DNA of 64,000 bases from Merluccius polli (taxonomy: Eukaryota; Chordata; Actinopteri; Gadiformes; Merlucciidae). Under the pieces are notes generated by a model. That model was not told where the DNA came from, did no database searches, and was given only the letters and a program-made list of their open reading frames with translations. Made by a program: the position numbers and the translations under genes. The DNA lies in the NCBI GenBank assembly GCA_030340625.1, contig JAOPHQ010003994.1:150001-214000 (forward strand), written 5' to 3'. This document shows, one piece after another, positions 24,137 through 34,429 of this stretch (positions are counted from its first letter, which is position 1; each line of letters begins with the position of its first letter).

Positions 24137-26018
24137 TTAAAATTGGTTACTATTCAAACTAGAAAGGTGGTGTTGGTGTTGAACAACATAAATGCCACAC
24201 TTATTGTGGTCTTTATTCATCATCATCTTCGGGCTCCTCTGGAAGAAACTTATGTTATGTGGATTGTCACATTCCTTAAGTTGACATGGTCCACAGACAG
24301 TAGTACAAGGTAGTCCATATTTTCTGCAAGAGCAGCGGAGTGTCTTGCAGGCAGTGGTACAGTTACAATGAATGACCTTCAAGAGACTGTCTGGAGCAAC
24401 ATTCATTGTTGACATGAGTGGGACAAATCTATTGTCCTGCAGGCTCCACCCCCAGTTCAGGGCATCCATACCATCTTCTGTTCCCATCCAGACCATGACC
24501 TGGTAGTATGCTCTACGACAGTGAAATTTGGTCGCAGATTCAGTTGGTGGCAGACGTTCAGGCGTTACAGTTGATGAAGCTGAGACAACCTTCTTGCTGA
24601 AAATGTTATATCGCATTGCTGCAAGGGAATCTGTGCACTTTCCACCAAAGAGGACAGCCATTACTTGGCACCCAAGGTCATCGATCAGCTCTGTGGTCTG
24701 GTTTGGGACAATGAATGCATTGGCACAAGATCGAAGGACAGGATCCCCTTTTACAAGCTTCTGGAAAGCAGTCTTTTTGCCAACCCCGAAGATCCGAGAA
24801 GTTGTGTCACAACCAGTGAGAGCATGGATGAACATCAACTGAGAACACACATCATGTCCAAGTACTTCTTTTAAATGGTTTACGGCATACACTTTAAAAC
24901 TGCCATCAGCTTTTGACTTGTCTGATCTGAAATAAACACCCTTACTATCTCTCTGTGCATAGTGAAGTAGTAAGACAAGGAGATCTGTATCTTCTCCAAT
25001 CAGCGTAGTGATGTGAAGAAGAGATGATTCCACTGCGGCCCTTACGATGTCTACATCAGCATCTCCAATTGAATTGACCACAGTGCAACCCCTTTCTTTC
25101 AGTTCATCGCTTATCATTTGGATCAGCCTCTGATTATTCAGATCTCTTGACAGGAACTCCTCCTTCTTACCTGAGAACTCTGTCTCAGCAGTGAAGTTGA
25201 CAATGGGATGAATATTGTTTCCTCTTCTTTGATGTGTGTTGTCTTTAATGGATGGCCCATCCCCATAGCCATCGAACACAATGGTTGTAGCTGAGCCATA
25301 ATGTTGGATGGTGAAGTCTGCATATGACTGCGCAATTTTACCATAGCTTTGTCCGTGCTTCCATGGTATTCGGTGAAGGAGTGAACCTCCATCAAGAACA
25401 TAATGATCTGTTTCTGGTACAGTATCTAGGATTGCATCACTTGCATGATCACAGATTGTGTGTGCAAGTTGTGGTTTATCAGCCTTGCGGAAGATGTTTC
25501 CAGCTTCAAAGAGGGCAGGAGGGAAAGGACTGAGTTCTGTTGTGATGTTCTTTGAGGAAGAAGGCCGCCGACACAGGATCGCTTTTAACTCACTTTATTT
25601 GTTTAGCTTTAGGTCTATTATCTATGAAGCAAATGGAGGGGAATTGTATCATTCACGCGTGGAGCGACTCTAAGCTGAATATCTAACAGATACGCTGCCT
25701 CTAGAGTTTCTGACCTCCCCCCTGCTTGTGCCCTCGATAGTACCTGGGCAGGCGTGCCCTCTATGACGTTTAATATACTCTGATTGGCTAGAGTTGAGCG
25801 CCCGCCCCCAGTGTATTATGTGCTGCCATCTAGTGGCCAGGTGCGGTTAATACAGCTTATATTTGTTTCTGTTCCCTAGTGGCTATGTGTAGATATTACA
25901 GCTTATGTATTTGTTCCTGTTCCCTTGTGGCTATGTGAGCATATTACAGCCTGTTGATACATATGCTGTTATTTATTCGTAACAGTTCGTAACGCATAAC
26001 CTCCTCCAATGATATTTA
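24137..26018 (-). pseudogene. PIN/FEN-like nuclease plus CXC (tesmin/TSO1-like) protein, left copy, split by an LTR
   Basis: Ignoring the LTR at 25538-25984, one minus-strand frame runs from about 26010 to the stop at 24137. It reads SLEEVMRYELSPFPPALFEA, then DHYVLDGGSLLHR, IGEDTDLLVLLLHYA and HALTGCDTTSRIFGVGKK, and ends in Cys-rich HCNCTTACKTLRCSCRKYG..CGPC. The acidic DTDLL and GCDTT motifs resemble PIN/FEN-type (asteroid-like) nucleases. The Cys-rich end resembles a tesmin/TSO1 CXC DNA-binding domain. The 5' end is lost at the foldback junction, where an in-frame stop appears. Homologues are repetitive in many animal genomes, so this is probably a transposon gene. Its function is unknown to me. 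Confidence 0.75.
25538..25984 (-). mobile_element. Solo LTR, family L, copy 1
   Basis: 447 bp in TG..CA form with a perfect 4-bp duplication GTTC on both sides (25534-25537 and 25985-25988). A 4-bp duplication is usual for class I endogenous retroviruses. It lies inside the PIN/CXC frame. The other copies are at 30926 and 34020. Confidence 0.85.
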
Positions 26019-27550
26019 TTTCAGATCAGACAAGTCAAAAGCTGATGGCAGTTTTAAAGTGTATGCCGTAAACCATTTAAAAGAAGTACTTGGACATGAT
26101 GTGTGTTCTCAGTTGATGTTCATCCATGCTCTCACTGGCTGTGACACAACTTCTCGGATCTTCGGGGTTGGCAAAAAGACTGCTTTCCAGAAGCTTCTAA
26201 AAGGGGATCCTGTCCTTCGATCTTGTGCCAATGCATTCATTGTCCCAAGCCAGACCACAGAGCTGATCGATGACCTTGGGTGCCAAGTAGGGATGGGAAT
26301 CGATTAGATTTTTACGATTCCGATTCCATGATCGCGGCTTTAGTTCCCCGTGTCTGATCGCTGTAATTCGGAGCGTGAATATCGGTTGAATATCTAATAT
26401 CTTTCTAACTTTAAAAAACACTTTAGTATTGTTTAAGCCGATAGTCGCACATCCCTCGTAACTACGCCGTGAAGGTGAACCCTCCCGGACTCCGCTATTA
26501 ACATGAACCGCTCCGCCGGAGGAGCCGCACATCCACACGCACCGGACACCAGAATACAAACACACGTTTTCCATTTGATTGCTTTTAAATAAAGTTGTGT
26601 GCAGTTATACGGTTAAATACGATTATTGATTAATGACCGATCGCGTACTGCGGTCAAGACAGCCGTCTCTCGGTTTCGCGTGGTCAAGCCAGCCGCTCCA
26701 ACATTTTCAATACTTCCATAACTGTGACATTTTAGCAAAACGTTCAGCCTCATATATGTTTTCTGACTAAGGTATTGCTTTTAGATAGTTCATGCAATTG
26801 TTTCTAAATGTGTGGCTCATCTTTTTGTCGCGAGCCTTTTCCGAGCGCCGGCCGCATATTGTATCGGCATATGTCGGCCTTTTTTCCCTTTTTTTCAAAA
26901 CAGTTATACAGTTTAATGCCCACTTTTACTGCCGTGTTTGATTATTGTTGGCCGATACGTAGGCTACTTATTGTAATTGGAATACAGATTTAGTCTGCTG
27001 GCTGCACTGGAGTCGCTACGCAACGTGCGTGGTGACGTCATTCGCGTCCACTGGAATCGATAAGGGAATCGTTTGCAAAATTGGCAAACGATTCCAAGGA
27101 ATTGAAATACTGGGAACCGGTTCTCAACAAGAACCGGTTTTCGATTCCCATCCCTAGTGCCAAGTAATGGCTGTCCTCTTTGGTGGAAAGTGCACAGATT
27201 CCCTTGCAGCAATGCGATATAACATTTTCAGCAAGAAGGTTGTCTCAGCTTCATCAACTGTAACGCCTGAACGTCTGCCACCAACTGAATCTGCGACCAA
27301 ATTTCACTGTCGTAGAGCATACTACCAGGTCATGGTCTGGATGGGAACAGAAGATGGTATGGATGCCCTGAACTGGGGGTGGTGCCTGCAGGACAATAGA
27401 TTTGTCCCACTCATGTCAACAATGAATGTTGCTCCAGACAGTCTCTTGAAGGTCATTCATTGTAACTGTACCACTGCCTGCAAGACACTCGTAATGTGAC
27501 AATCCACATAACAAGTTTCTTCCAGAGGAGCCCGAAGATGATGATGAATA
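26018..27550 (+). pseudogene. PIN-like/CXC protein, right copy, truncated and interrupted
   Basis: The plus strand repeats the left copy from the segment FRSDKSKADGSFKVYAVNH onward. It is interrupted at 26288-27156 by a hAT MITE and resumes at ATGGCTGTCCTC. About 75 bp encoding the core of the CXC Cys cluster are missing after ACKTL, so the DNA-binding end is lost. Upstream exons are absent. Confidence 0.85.
26288..27156. mobile_element. 869-bp hAT MITE inside the right foldback arm
   Basis: The termini are TAGGGATGGGAATCGA and its inverse. The 8-bp duplication GTGCCAAG is perfect (26280-26287 and 27157-27164). The matching left arm carries the same site once and uninterrupted near 24670, giving the empty pre-insertion state. 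No transposase was found. Confidence 0.95.
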
Positions 27551-27649
27551 AAGACCACAATAAGTGTGGCATTTATGTTGTTCAACACCAACACCACCTT
27601 TCTAGTTTGAATAGTAACCAATTTTAACCATTTAACCAATGTAAGCTCA

Positions 27650-28230
27650 TAGGCAGTCATTTTGAAAATGATGCCTTTCTAGCAGTTATATTTACCTAGA
27701 TTTGTCACACATTCTTAATGTATAGAGGTACCAGAATCAGTTGAAACATTCTTTTGTAACATTTTCCATTTGAGATATAGCCATTCTAAGCTCCCGGCCG
27801 CCATTTTGGACGCCATTATGAAAATTAAGCCTTTCTGGGAGGTATATTTTCCTAGATTGTTAGTATGTTCATAAGCATATTTGCAGGTACCAGAATCAAG
27901 TGAAAAATCATTCGAATAATCTTTTTCTATTGAGATATATAGCCATTTTAAGCTTGGCCGGCCACCATTTTGGACGCCATCTTGAAAATGAAGCCTTTCC
28001 GGAAGGTGTATTTTCCTAGATTTTTAGTATGTTCGTAAGCATGTCCAATAGGTACCAGAATCAGTTGAAAATTCCTTTGCAACATTCTTTCAATTTGAGA
28101 TATAGCCATTTCAAGCTCCCCGCCGCCATTTCGGCCGCCATCTTGGAAATGAGGGCTTTCTGGGAGGTATATTTTGGTATACTTTTAGTATGTTATTCAG
28201 CACACCAAATACTACTAGAATCCATTGAAA
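27650..28230. repeat. About 160-bp tandem repeat with YY1-like motifs, right arm
   Basis: Mirror image of the array at 23529-24110. GGCCGCCAT words on this strand correspond to the ATGGCGGCC words on the other arm. Confidence 0.75.
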
Positions 28231-28289
28231 AACCTTTTGTATCAATTTTTTTGGGGTTAAGCCCTTTTTTTCATAGATTGACTCACCTA

Positions 28290-29030
28290 TACTGTTACCA
28301 TCCCATTTTGTCATGTCCAACTTTCCTTTCCTTCTCTGTTATCCTTGTAATTTCTTATCATTAATAGCCACCACGCGAGACGTTCGAGATATTTCTTTGG
28401 AAAGGAGCCTCCCGGCCGTGGAGGTCCCCTCCTTCGCTTAAGGTTCTTGTGCAAATGTAAAGAAAAGAAAAGAATAAAACAAAGAGTTAATGTCAATTTG
28501 AACACCTTGCTTCATATTACTGACAAGTTGACGCTTAAGAATAATCAATCAGCTTTCACACAAAAACACTTTTTATCGCAGTAATGACATCTGTTAACAT
28601 AGTTATTTATGAATTTAAAAGTCTAGATAATAAAATTCATAATTACGTAATGACCACCAATAAACCAAATTATTGTACTGGGCTTCATTCTGCCTTATCC
28701 CCCCCTTGCAGCTCCAGGAGTGCAAGTAACTTCATTCACGCTTATTTAGCACACTCACGCAACGTAATGGCGTCTATAACCGTGTCATACTACTTCGTTA
28801 CAGTCCCTCACATGTCCGTCGCTAGGCACTTGCAAAGAACAGACAGACTAAAATTAGCCTTAGGCCTAATGAACCACATTCATTTACTTGCTCGCCAAGT
28901 AATAGAATGGCCAACGCCATTTTCCTTTGTCCCCCGAGGGAATTCTTCAGGGGCAGTCGTCGGGGGAGGGGTAGGGGGAAGGTTGGGTTTTAGTCGGGGT
29001 CGGGGTAGGGGTGGTCGGGGAGTATGGGGG
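28290..29030. other. Unassigned stretch within the composite block
   Basis: Contains a 151-codon frame (28584-29039) without recognisable domains, ending in a G-rich low-complexity tail. I do not regard it as a gene. Confidence 0.3.
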
Positions 29031-29169
29031 TGCCGTTAATGACACTGGCCGGTCGTCGGAAACTTCGAACAACTCATGGGCTTTACAATGCGTTTATTTA
29101 TGAGGAAAACAAACGTTAACTTACCCATGAGTTGTTTGAAGTTTCCGACGGCCCGTCTCATTAACGGCA
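29031..29169. repeat. Hairpin, about 48-bp arms
   Basis: TGCCGTTAATGA at 29031 pairs with the inverse ending at 29169, and the arms include GGAAACTTCGAACAACTCAT. Interpreted as a small foldback MITE. Confidence 0.75.
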
Positions 29170-29454
29170 GCCATCTTACCCATGACAATGACACGCTTAA
29201 CATCACTGGGTGCTACGCACCGACTAGTGGTGTGTAGACTGTATTGCTACTGAAAGCCCGGCGTGAGCCTGTGAGCCTGAGCTCAGGGCAAAGGAAACGT
29301 GAAGTTACAGACAAATCGTTTTTATACACAGATCGCATTTGCAGATCTGCACGGCAGAAGTGTGCCAAAATCTACGTGTAAAAAGACGGCCAATCAGAGC
29401 TCCCGCCTGAGTTATAACTGATGACAGACATTTACAGATCTCAGTACGCATTTT

Positions 29455-29640
29455 TTTACACACACACAAATGTGAATACAGACACACAAATCTTATCACA
29501 AACACACAAATGTGAATACAGACACACAGATTTTTTTACACACACACAAATGTGAATACAGACAGACAAATCTTATTACGCACACACAAATGTGAATACA
29601 CACAAATGTGAATACACACAAATCTTATTACACACACAGA
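29455..29640. repeat. Minisatellite, about 40-bp period
   Basis: Tandem units built on CACACAAATGTGAATACAGA with alternating ATCTTATTA spacers. A G homopolymer follows at about 29707-29722. Confidence 0.85.
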
Positions 29641-29722
29641 TTGAGATACGCAGACACAAATAATATTGTCTCAATAATACCCCCATAGGGGAGTCTTGGC
29701 CAGTGGGGGGGGGGGGGGGGGG

Positions 29723-30904
29723 GTGTCAGGAATTTATGTTAATTCATGGTCTTGGCCAATATGGCTTACAGGGATTTGTAACTTTATCAGGTCCTATAGG
29801 CTCCCAGGAGATCTTGTCTATGCTCCCGGTGTGTGATATTGCTATAGCATAGGACTGCTCTTATCTAAGTGTGCACACTTTATATCTTCCTGGTTAATAC
29901 TGTGTATATGTCCATCTATGTGTGTATGTCCATGTGTGCAAGTGTTCGAAATCTACTGGCACTGTTTAGTATATCTATAAGTTAGAGTGAAAGATGAGTT
30001 TACTCTCTCTCTCCTAGCCTAACCATTAGCCACACGTGGGGCCATAAAACTGATTCCTGACCCAGGAATGTGACCATCCCCCACTCCTTAGTGGAGAACA
30101 AAGACCCATAAAACAGCCCCCACGTGGTGGGATTCCTTTAGTCACATGTACAACATGCAGACAAAACGAAGATGCACCGTAGCAAAGCTAGCAAGCATTA
30201 GCACATACAGGGTTAGTCACACAAAAGGTATTATGTTTCATGCAAGTTAGCTTAGCTCTTTGAGAATGGAAATATTGCCAGCAATATGTTCCCAATCGGC
30301 CTCCCCACGCCACTGGTTTCCCAGGTTTCTACACATCCGATTTCAACACAGTATCATAGTGGGCCGCAAACCCTTAACCAATATAACAAGATAAAACAAT
30401 TTTAGGGGCTCGCACCCGATTTATTAAACACTTCTAGGGCCTTGAACCCAATCTATAAAACAAATTTAGAGACTTGAACTCTGGGACTTGAACCCAATCT
30501 ATAAAACAAATTTAGAGACTTGAACTCTGGGACTTGAACCCAATCTATAAAACAAATTTAGAGACTTGAACTCTGGGACTTGAACCCAATAATACAATAC
30601 TGGCCATTTGCTTCTTCTATATAGTCATACAATGACGACAAAATATCATTTAACTAATTCCCAATCAGAGTTATCAGCGCCTGTTCATTTTCACGTTGGC
30701 TTAACTGTAACGACTATGGACCGGAATAACAGGGCTTTACAACAACACACGCTAGCCACCTCTGTCACATAATGTCTCTATATCTATCTATGCAGATTCA
30801 GTCAGGTTCTGCTTACCTGGTTTAATGGCCAGCCTGTGACAGAGATGGCGAAACGTAAGCTACCACGAGGCCCCGCTTCTCCCGGTCCATGGCCTCTCCT
30901 CTGC
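29723..30904 (-). other. Probable leader and internal remnant of the LTR element whose 5' LTR is at 30926
   Basis: Reading leftwards from the primer site there is a retroviral-type splice donor CCAG|GTAAGC at 30817/30816, then non-coding sequence. No gag or pol frames were recognised, so the body is deleted or replaced. The segment 29725-30360 may itself be another unclassified repeat. Confidence 0.35.
30440..30590. repeat. 46-bp minisatellite, 3.3 copies
   Basis: Nearly identical units containing CCCAATCTATAAAACAAAT begin near 30441, 30487 and 30533, with a partial unit near 30579. Confidence 0.9.
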
Positions 30905-30922
30905 ATCACGTCGGGGTCACCA
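30905..30922 (-). other. Primer-binding site matching tRNA-Trp
   Basis: The 18 bases ATCACGTCGGGGTCACCA equal the 3' end of animal tRNA-Trp including CCA. They lie three bases inside the LTR at 30926. On the minus strand this is the primer-binding site of an LTR element transcribed leftwards. Confidence 0.85.
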
Positions 30923-30925
30923 GAT

Positions 30926-31331
30926 TGTAGTGCTGTTCTTTGAGGAAGAAGGCCGCCGACACAGGATTGCTTTTAACTCACTTTATTTGTTTAACTTTAG
31001 GTATATTATCTATGAAGCAAATGGAGAGGTATTGTAAAATTCACGCGCGTGGAGCGACCCGTAGCCAGATATCTAATAGATACGCTGCCTGGGGGTTTCT
31101 GCCCTTTCCCCGGACATGTGGTTTGGTAGTATCTGGGTAGGCGTGGCCTCTATGACGCATACTATGCTCTGATTGGCTAGTGTTGAGCGCCCGCTCCCAG
31201 TGTATTTTGTGTGCTGCCATCTGGTGGCCAGGTGCGGTTAATACAACTTATATATTTATTTCTATTCCCTAGTGGCTATGTGTAGATATTACAGCCTGTT
31301 GATACATATGTGTGGTTATACATTCGTCACA
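30926..31331 (-). mobile_element. 5' LTR, family L, copy 2, with primer site
   Basis: 406 bp, TGTGACGAATG..GCACTACA on the minus strand, followed on that strand by the tRNA-Trp primer site. It therefore represents the 5' LTR of a partial provirus. No matching flank duplication is visible because the 3' side is lost. Confidence 0.85.
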
Positions 31332-31460
31332 GCGCGGGCTGAGAACAGTGACGTATAGGTCGTGCGCGAATTTCAGTTATTGAGCGGAAGTACGGAGGCG
31401 GGCGGAACCAGGCTAATGCTCACTGCATCTGCCGTTTGTATACAGTCAGACACAGTAGCT

Positions 31461-31589
31461 GCGTTTCATTAGTGGGTTGAGTCGCCCTCGCTCACTCGCC
31501 CTCAGCCCTTGGTAATACGTCACACGGAGGCCACTTGGAGAGCCGAGGGGAAGTGGGCGGGGGAGGAGGAAAAGGGATAAATGAAACGC
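31461..31589. repeat. Small element with GCGTTTCATT inverted ends
   Basis: GCGTTTCATT at 31461 and AATGAAACGC at 31580 form 10-bp inverted ends about 129 bp apart. It may be a tiny MITE. The support is only the inverted ends. Confidence 0.35.
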
Positions 31590-31740
31590 ACCTGCCCTCG
31601 CCGGTGACAGCCTTGACAATCATGGATCGGCCACACGTTGTTGGAGTAGCGCTCTATTGCCTATTCCAAATAACGCGTAATATACAGAGACTCATATCTT
31701 TGAGATGAAGACGTCTTCTGCGCTTGATAGCAAGCACCTG

Positions 31741-33180
31741 GGGCCTCATGTACGAAGACTTGCGTGGATGTTTGCGTGGATTTTGGCGTATGCCAAAACC
31801 CCGAAACTGTCGTACGCACAAATGAATTCAGATGTATCAAAGTGTGCGTACGCATGGATCCAAGCGCGTTTCTTTTGTACATCCCGATCAACGTGGAACA
31901 GAGCGCATGTGCAGATGTGGCAAACTCCTCCCTGTCCACGCCCTCATTTAAATATGCAAATCTATGTAAATAGGCCCTGGACCTGAGATTCACCTCTATC
32001 CGATCAGATAAAACAAGCAAGTGTGGCACAGAGGATATTTATATATTATTGCCACTTACTTAAATGTGTTATTTTATATGTATGGACTTTATTTGGCATT
32101 TTTACAGACACCCCCCATTCAATTTTAAGCATTATTATTATTATTATTATTATTATTAAGTATTAAAGGCACGAGACCACCCGCGGCTATATAAACTGTG
32201 GGCTGCGCTGCGTTCTTCAGTCGGCAGTTAATCGGGACCAGTAAAGCCGCTGAAGACCAGCCGACTCACTTGTCTTTTTGTTTAATTGATTCTTTCAGAA
32301 TAACATCGTTTCTAAAATATGCCAACCCTTGAGTCAACTTGCACTCTATGGGTGTAACACAAGCATGAACAAAGGAAAGAAAAGACATTTCACAGAGTCC
32401 GAGTTGGAGATTGTGGTGAATGACGTGGAGCCGCGGAGGGAGATTCTCTCTGGTCCCCTGTCAGCAGGGATCAATATGAAGAGGAAGGAGAGGAGTGGGA
32501 GCGTGTGTGTGAGGCGGTACATGCCGTGGGGTCTGAGCAGCGCACACACACACAGGTGAAAAATAAGTGGTCGGATCTGAAGGTGGAGGTGAAGCGGAGG
32601 AATATATTCTATGCGTCACTTTCATGCCGCACACTTGGAAGACCACTAGGTGGCGCTGTTTTTGAGCAAATTCCGTAACGCTCATAACTCCCGCATACTT
32701 TGTCGCACATTCAAAATCGGCTGATGAGCCAATTGTCATCGTTTGCAAGTAAATCCTCGCGTTCCCTAAATACTCGCTCACGTCGGATTGCACGATTTGC
32801 AAGGTCCTCTAACAACGCTAACGCTGCCATCGGTAATACCATTTTCTTCATCACATTGCGCATGCGTTTATATCCACCCGTATAATTGCAAACACGGTGG
32901 GTGTGTTAATTGTTCATAAGTGTGTCTCTGACATGCACATCACTCTGATGACTTGTTTTTGTTTTTGACATTATTAACAGTTTCCCAGCGTCACCTCTAA
33001 GTGTCGCCAAAGGAACAATAGCTGTAGAAACGTGCGTACGCCAGCCATGAAGTTGACGTGAGGCACCGCACATTTCCACGGTCATTTCACGTTTCATACA
33101 TCTGAACGTGAGCGTGGAACACCATTTTCTTTTGCGTACGCCACGTTTTTGTGCGTACGCAACCTTCGTACATGAGGCCC
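31741..33180 (+). mobile_element. PIF/Harbinger derivative, 1440 bp
   Basis: The termini are GGGCCTCATGTACGAAG and its inverse, with a 3-bp duplication CTG outside (31738-31740 and 33181-33183). A 3-bp duplication is typical of PIF/Harbinger. The interior has a Myb-like gene relic but no transposase. An (ATT)n run lies near 32130. Confidence 0.85.
32365..32605 (+). pseudogene. Harbinger Myb/SANT-like (NAIF1-like) DNA-binding protein, N-terminal part, frameshifted
   Basis: Starts MNKGKKRHFTESELEIVV and continues to ILSGPLSAGIN. A frame change near 32480 leads into EEWERVCEAVHAVGSE and QVKNKWSDLKVEVKRR. These are the helices of the Myb/SANT-like domain found in the second protein of Harbinger elements, which helps nuclear import and end binding of the transposase. 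One frameshift makes this copy non-functional. Confidence 0.8.
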
Positions 33181-33183
33181 CTG

Positions 33184-34015
33184 GTCATTTCAGAATTATT
33201 AGTTTTGTTTTATATTTTCTTCAGACAATTCATTTATTTATTGTTTTACCTTATTTGTAGAAAGTTTGGTTGTTTAAACACATTTAACCTACTTTCAGTT
33301 TAGTTGACATTAGTTTTAGATTGTTATTTCTGATAGTTATTAGGCCTGTTACCACCACCATCCTCGTCCTCATCATTGTCTTTAAATTGCCTTTATTGTT
33401 CAAGATTGTGGTTCAGAAAACTATACAAACACAACACTTAAATTCATGTAGGATAAATGTTACAGGGAACAGTAGTCTATAAGGATTTATAGTGGTTGCT
33501 TCAATTTCAAATGAGAAAAAAAGCATGTAGTTGTTTGCATTCTTTATGCATTCGTATGTGATGCTCACAGTTTTGTCTTAATCTTTTTTATGAGTGAATT
33601 TGTTTTGCCAATTGTGCTGTTTCTATACAAATTTATACTAATTGCCTTGTATTTCTTTTTTAGGTTTTCCCATTTTTTGGCCGCCTGTGTTCCTGTCAGC
33701 CTTCCCTGCAGACCCATCCAATTGTCCTGTTTGACAATAAAATAATTATGTTATGCACACCAAATACATTAAAAGCATTAGTCTCCCGCAAATAAAATTA
33801 ACACCACAACAAAGAAGCAAGTCTCTAGAATCAGAAGTAGCTGAGCTGCCAACTCTCACGGATTGAGCGCGAGTCTCACGTCACACATGCCTTTTCTCAT
33901 TCTAATGTTCCCCTCTTTGCCAATTTTATACGGAATCGTCTCGTAGACTATTAAGAAAGTAAAGACGCAGAAATACATTCATATGCAATGACACAGTAGG
34001 TTACAAACAAACTCA
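33184..34015. other. Unassigned interior of composite block
   Basis: AT-rich, no recognisable gene, no clear element ends. Confidence 0.3.
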
Positions 34016-34019
34016 CTCC

Positions 34020-34425
34020 TGTAGTGTGTTCTTTGAGGAAGAAGGCCGCCGACACAGGATCGCTTTTAACTCACTTTATTTGTTTAGCTTTAGGTATATT
34101 ATCTATGAAGCAAATGGAGAGGAATTGTAGAATTCACGCATGTGGAGCGACCCTTAGCTGTGTATCTGTCCAGATACGCTGCCTGGGGGTTTCTGTCCTT
34201 CCCCCGGATGTGTGGTTTGGTAGTACCTGGGCAGGCGTGGCCTCTATGACGCATAATATGCTCTGATTGGCTAGTGTTAAGCACCCGCCCCCAGTGTATT
34301 ATGTGTGCCGCCATCTGGTGGCCAGGTGCGGTTAATACAACTTATATATTTCTTTCTGTTCCCTTGTGGCTATGTGAGGATATTACAGTCTGTTGATACA
34401 TATGTGCGGTTATACATTTGTCACA
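34020..34425 (-). mobile_element. Solo LTR, family L, copy 3
   Basis: 406 bp, the same length as copy 2, with a 4-bp duplication CTCC on both sides (34016-34019 and 34426-34429). No internal sequence is attached, so it is a solo LTR left by recombination between two LTRs. Confidence 0.85.
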
Positions 34426-34429
34426 CTCC

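Larger units (their letters stand above)
23471..28289. repeat. 4.8-kb foldback: two inverted copies of a PIN-like/CXC gene and its tail
   Basis: The left arm (23471 to about 24938) and right arm (about 26018 to 28289) are inverted copies. After removing the 26288-27156 insertion and allowing for a deletion of about 75 bp, both are about 1.4 kb. The outer ends match as TAGGTGAGTCAATCTATG and its complement. The spacer of about 1.08 kb holds the upstream part of the left gene copy and an LTR at 25538. Confidence 0.85.
19470..31416. repeat. Identical 38-bp inverted repeats 11.9 kb apart
   Basis: The 38 bases at 19470-19507 (starting TTAGCCTGGTTCCGCCCG) recur exactly, inverted, at 31379-31416. 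Similarity stops right after both. They could be the terminal repeats of one large element nested in the hAT-bounded block, or two truncated copies of a short repeat. No target duplication was seen outside them. Confidence 0.6.

Noticed and set aside
24528..24874. Plus-strand frames inside the PIN/CXC gene
   Set aside because: Antisense shadows of the minus-strand coding frame.
28584..29039. 151-codon plus frame
   Set aside because: No recognisable domain, ends in a G-rich low-complexity tail at a hairpin border, and no gene context.
29455..30590. Regular direct repeats that might suggest a CRISPR array
   Set aside because: Units are contiguous minisatellites without unique spacers, in a vertebrate context.
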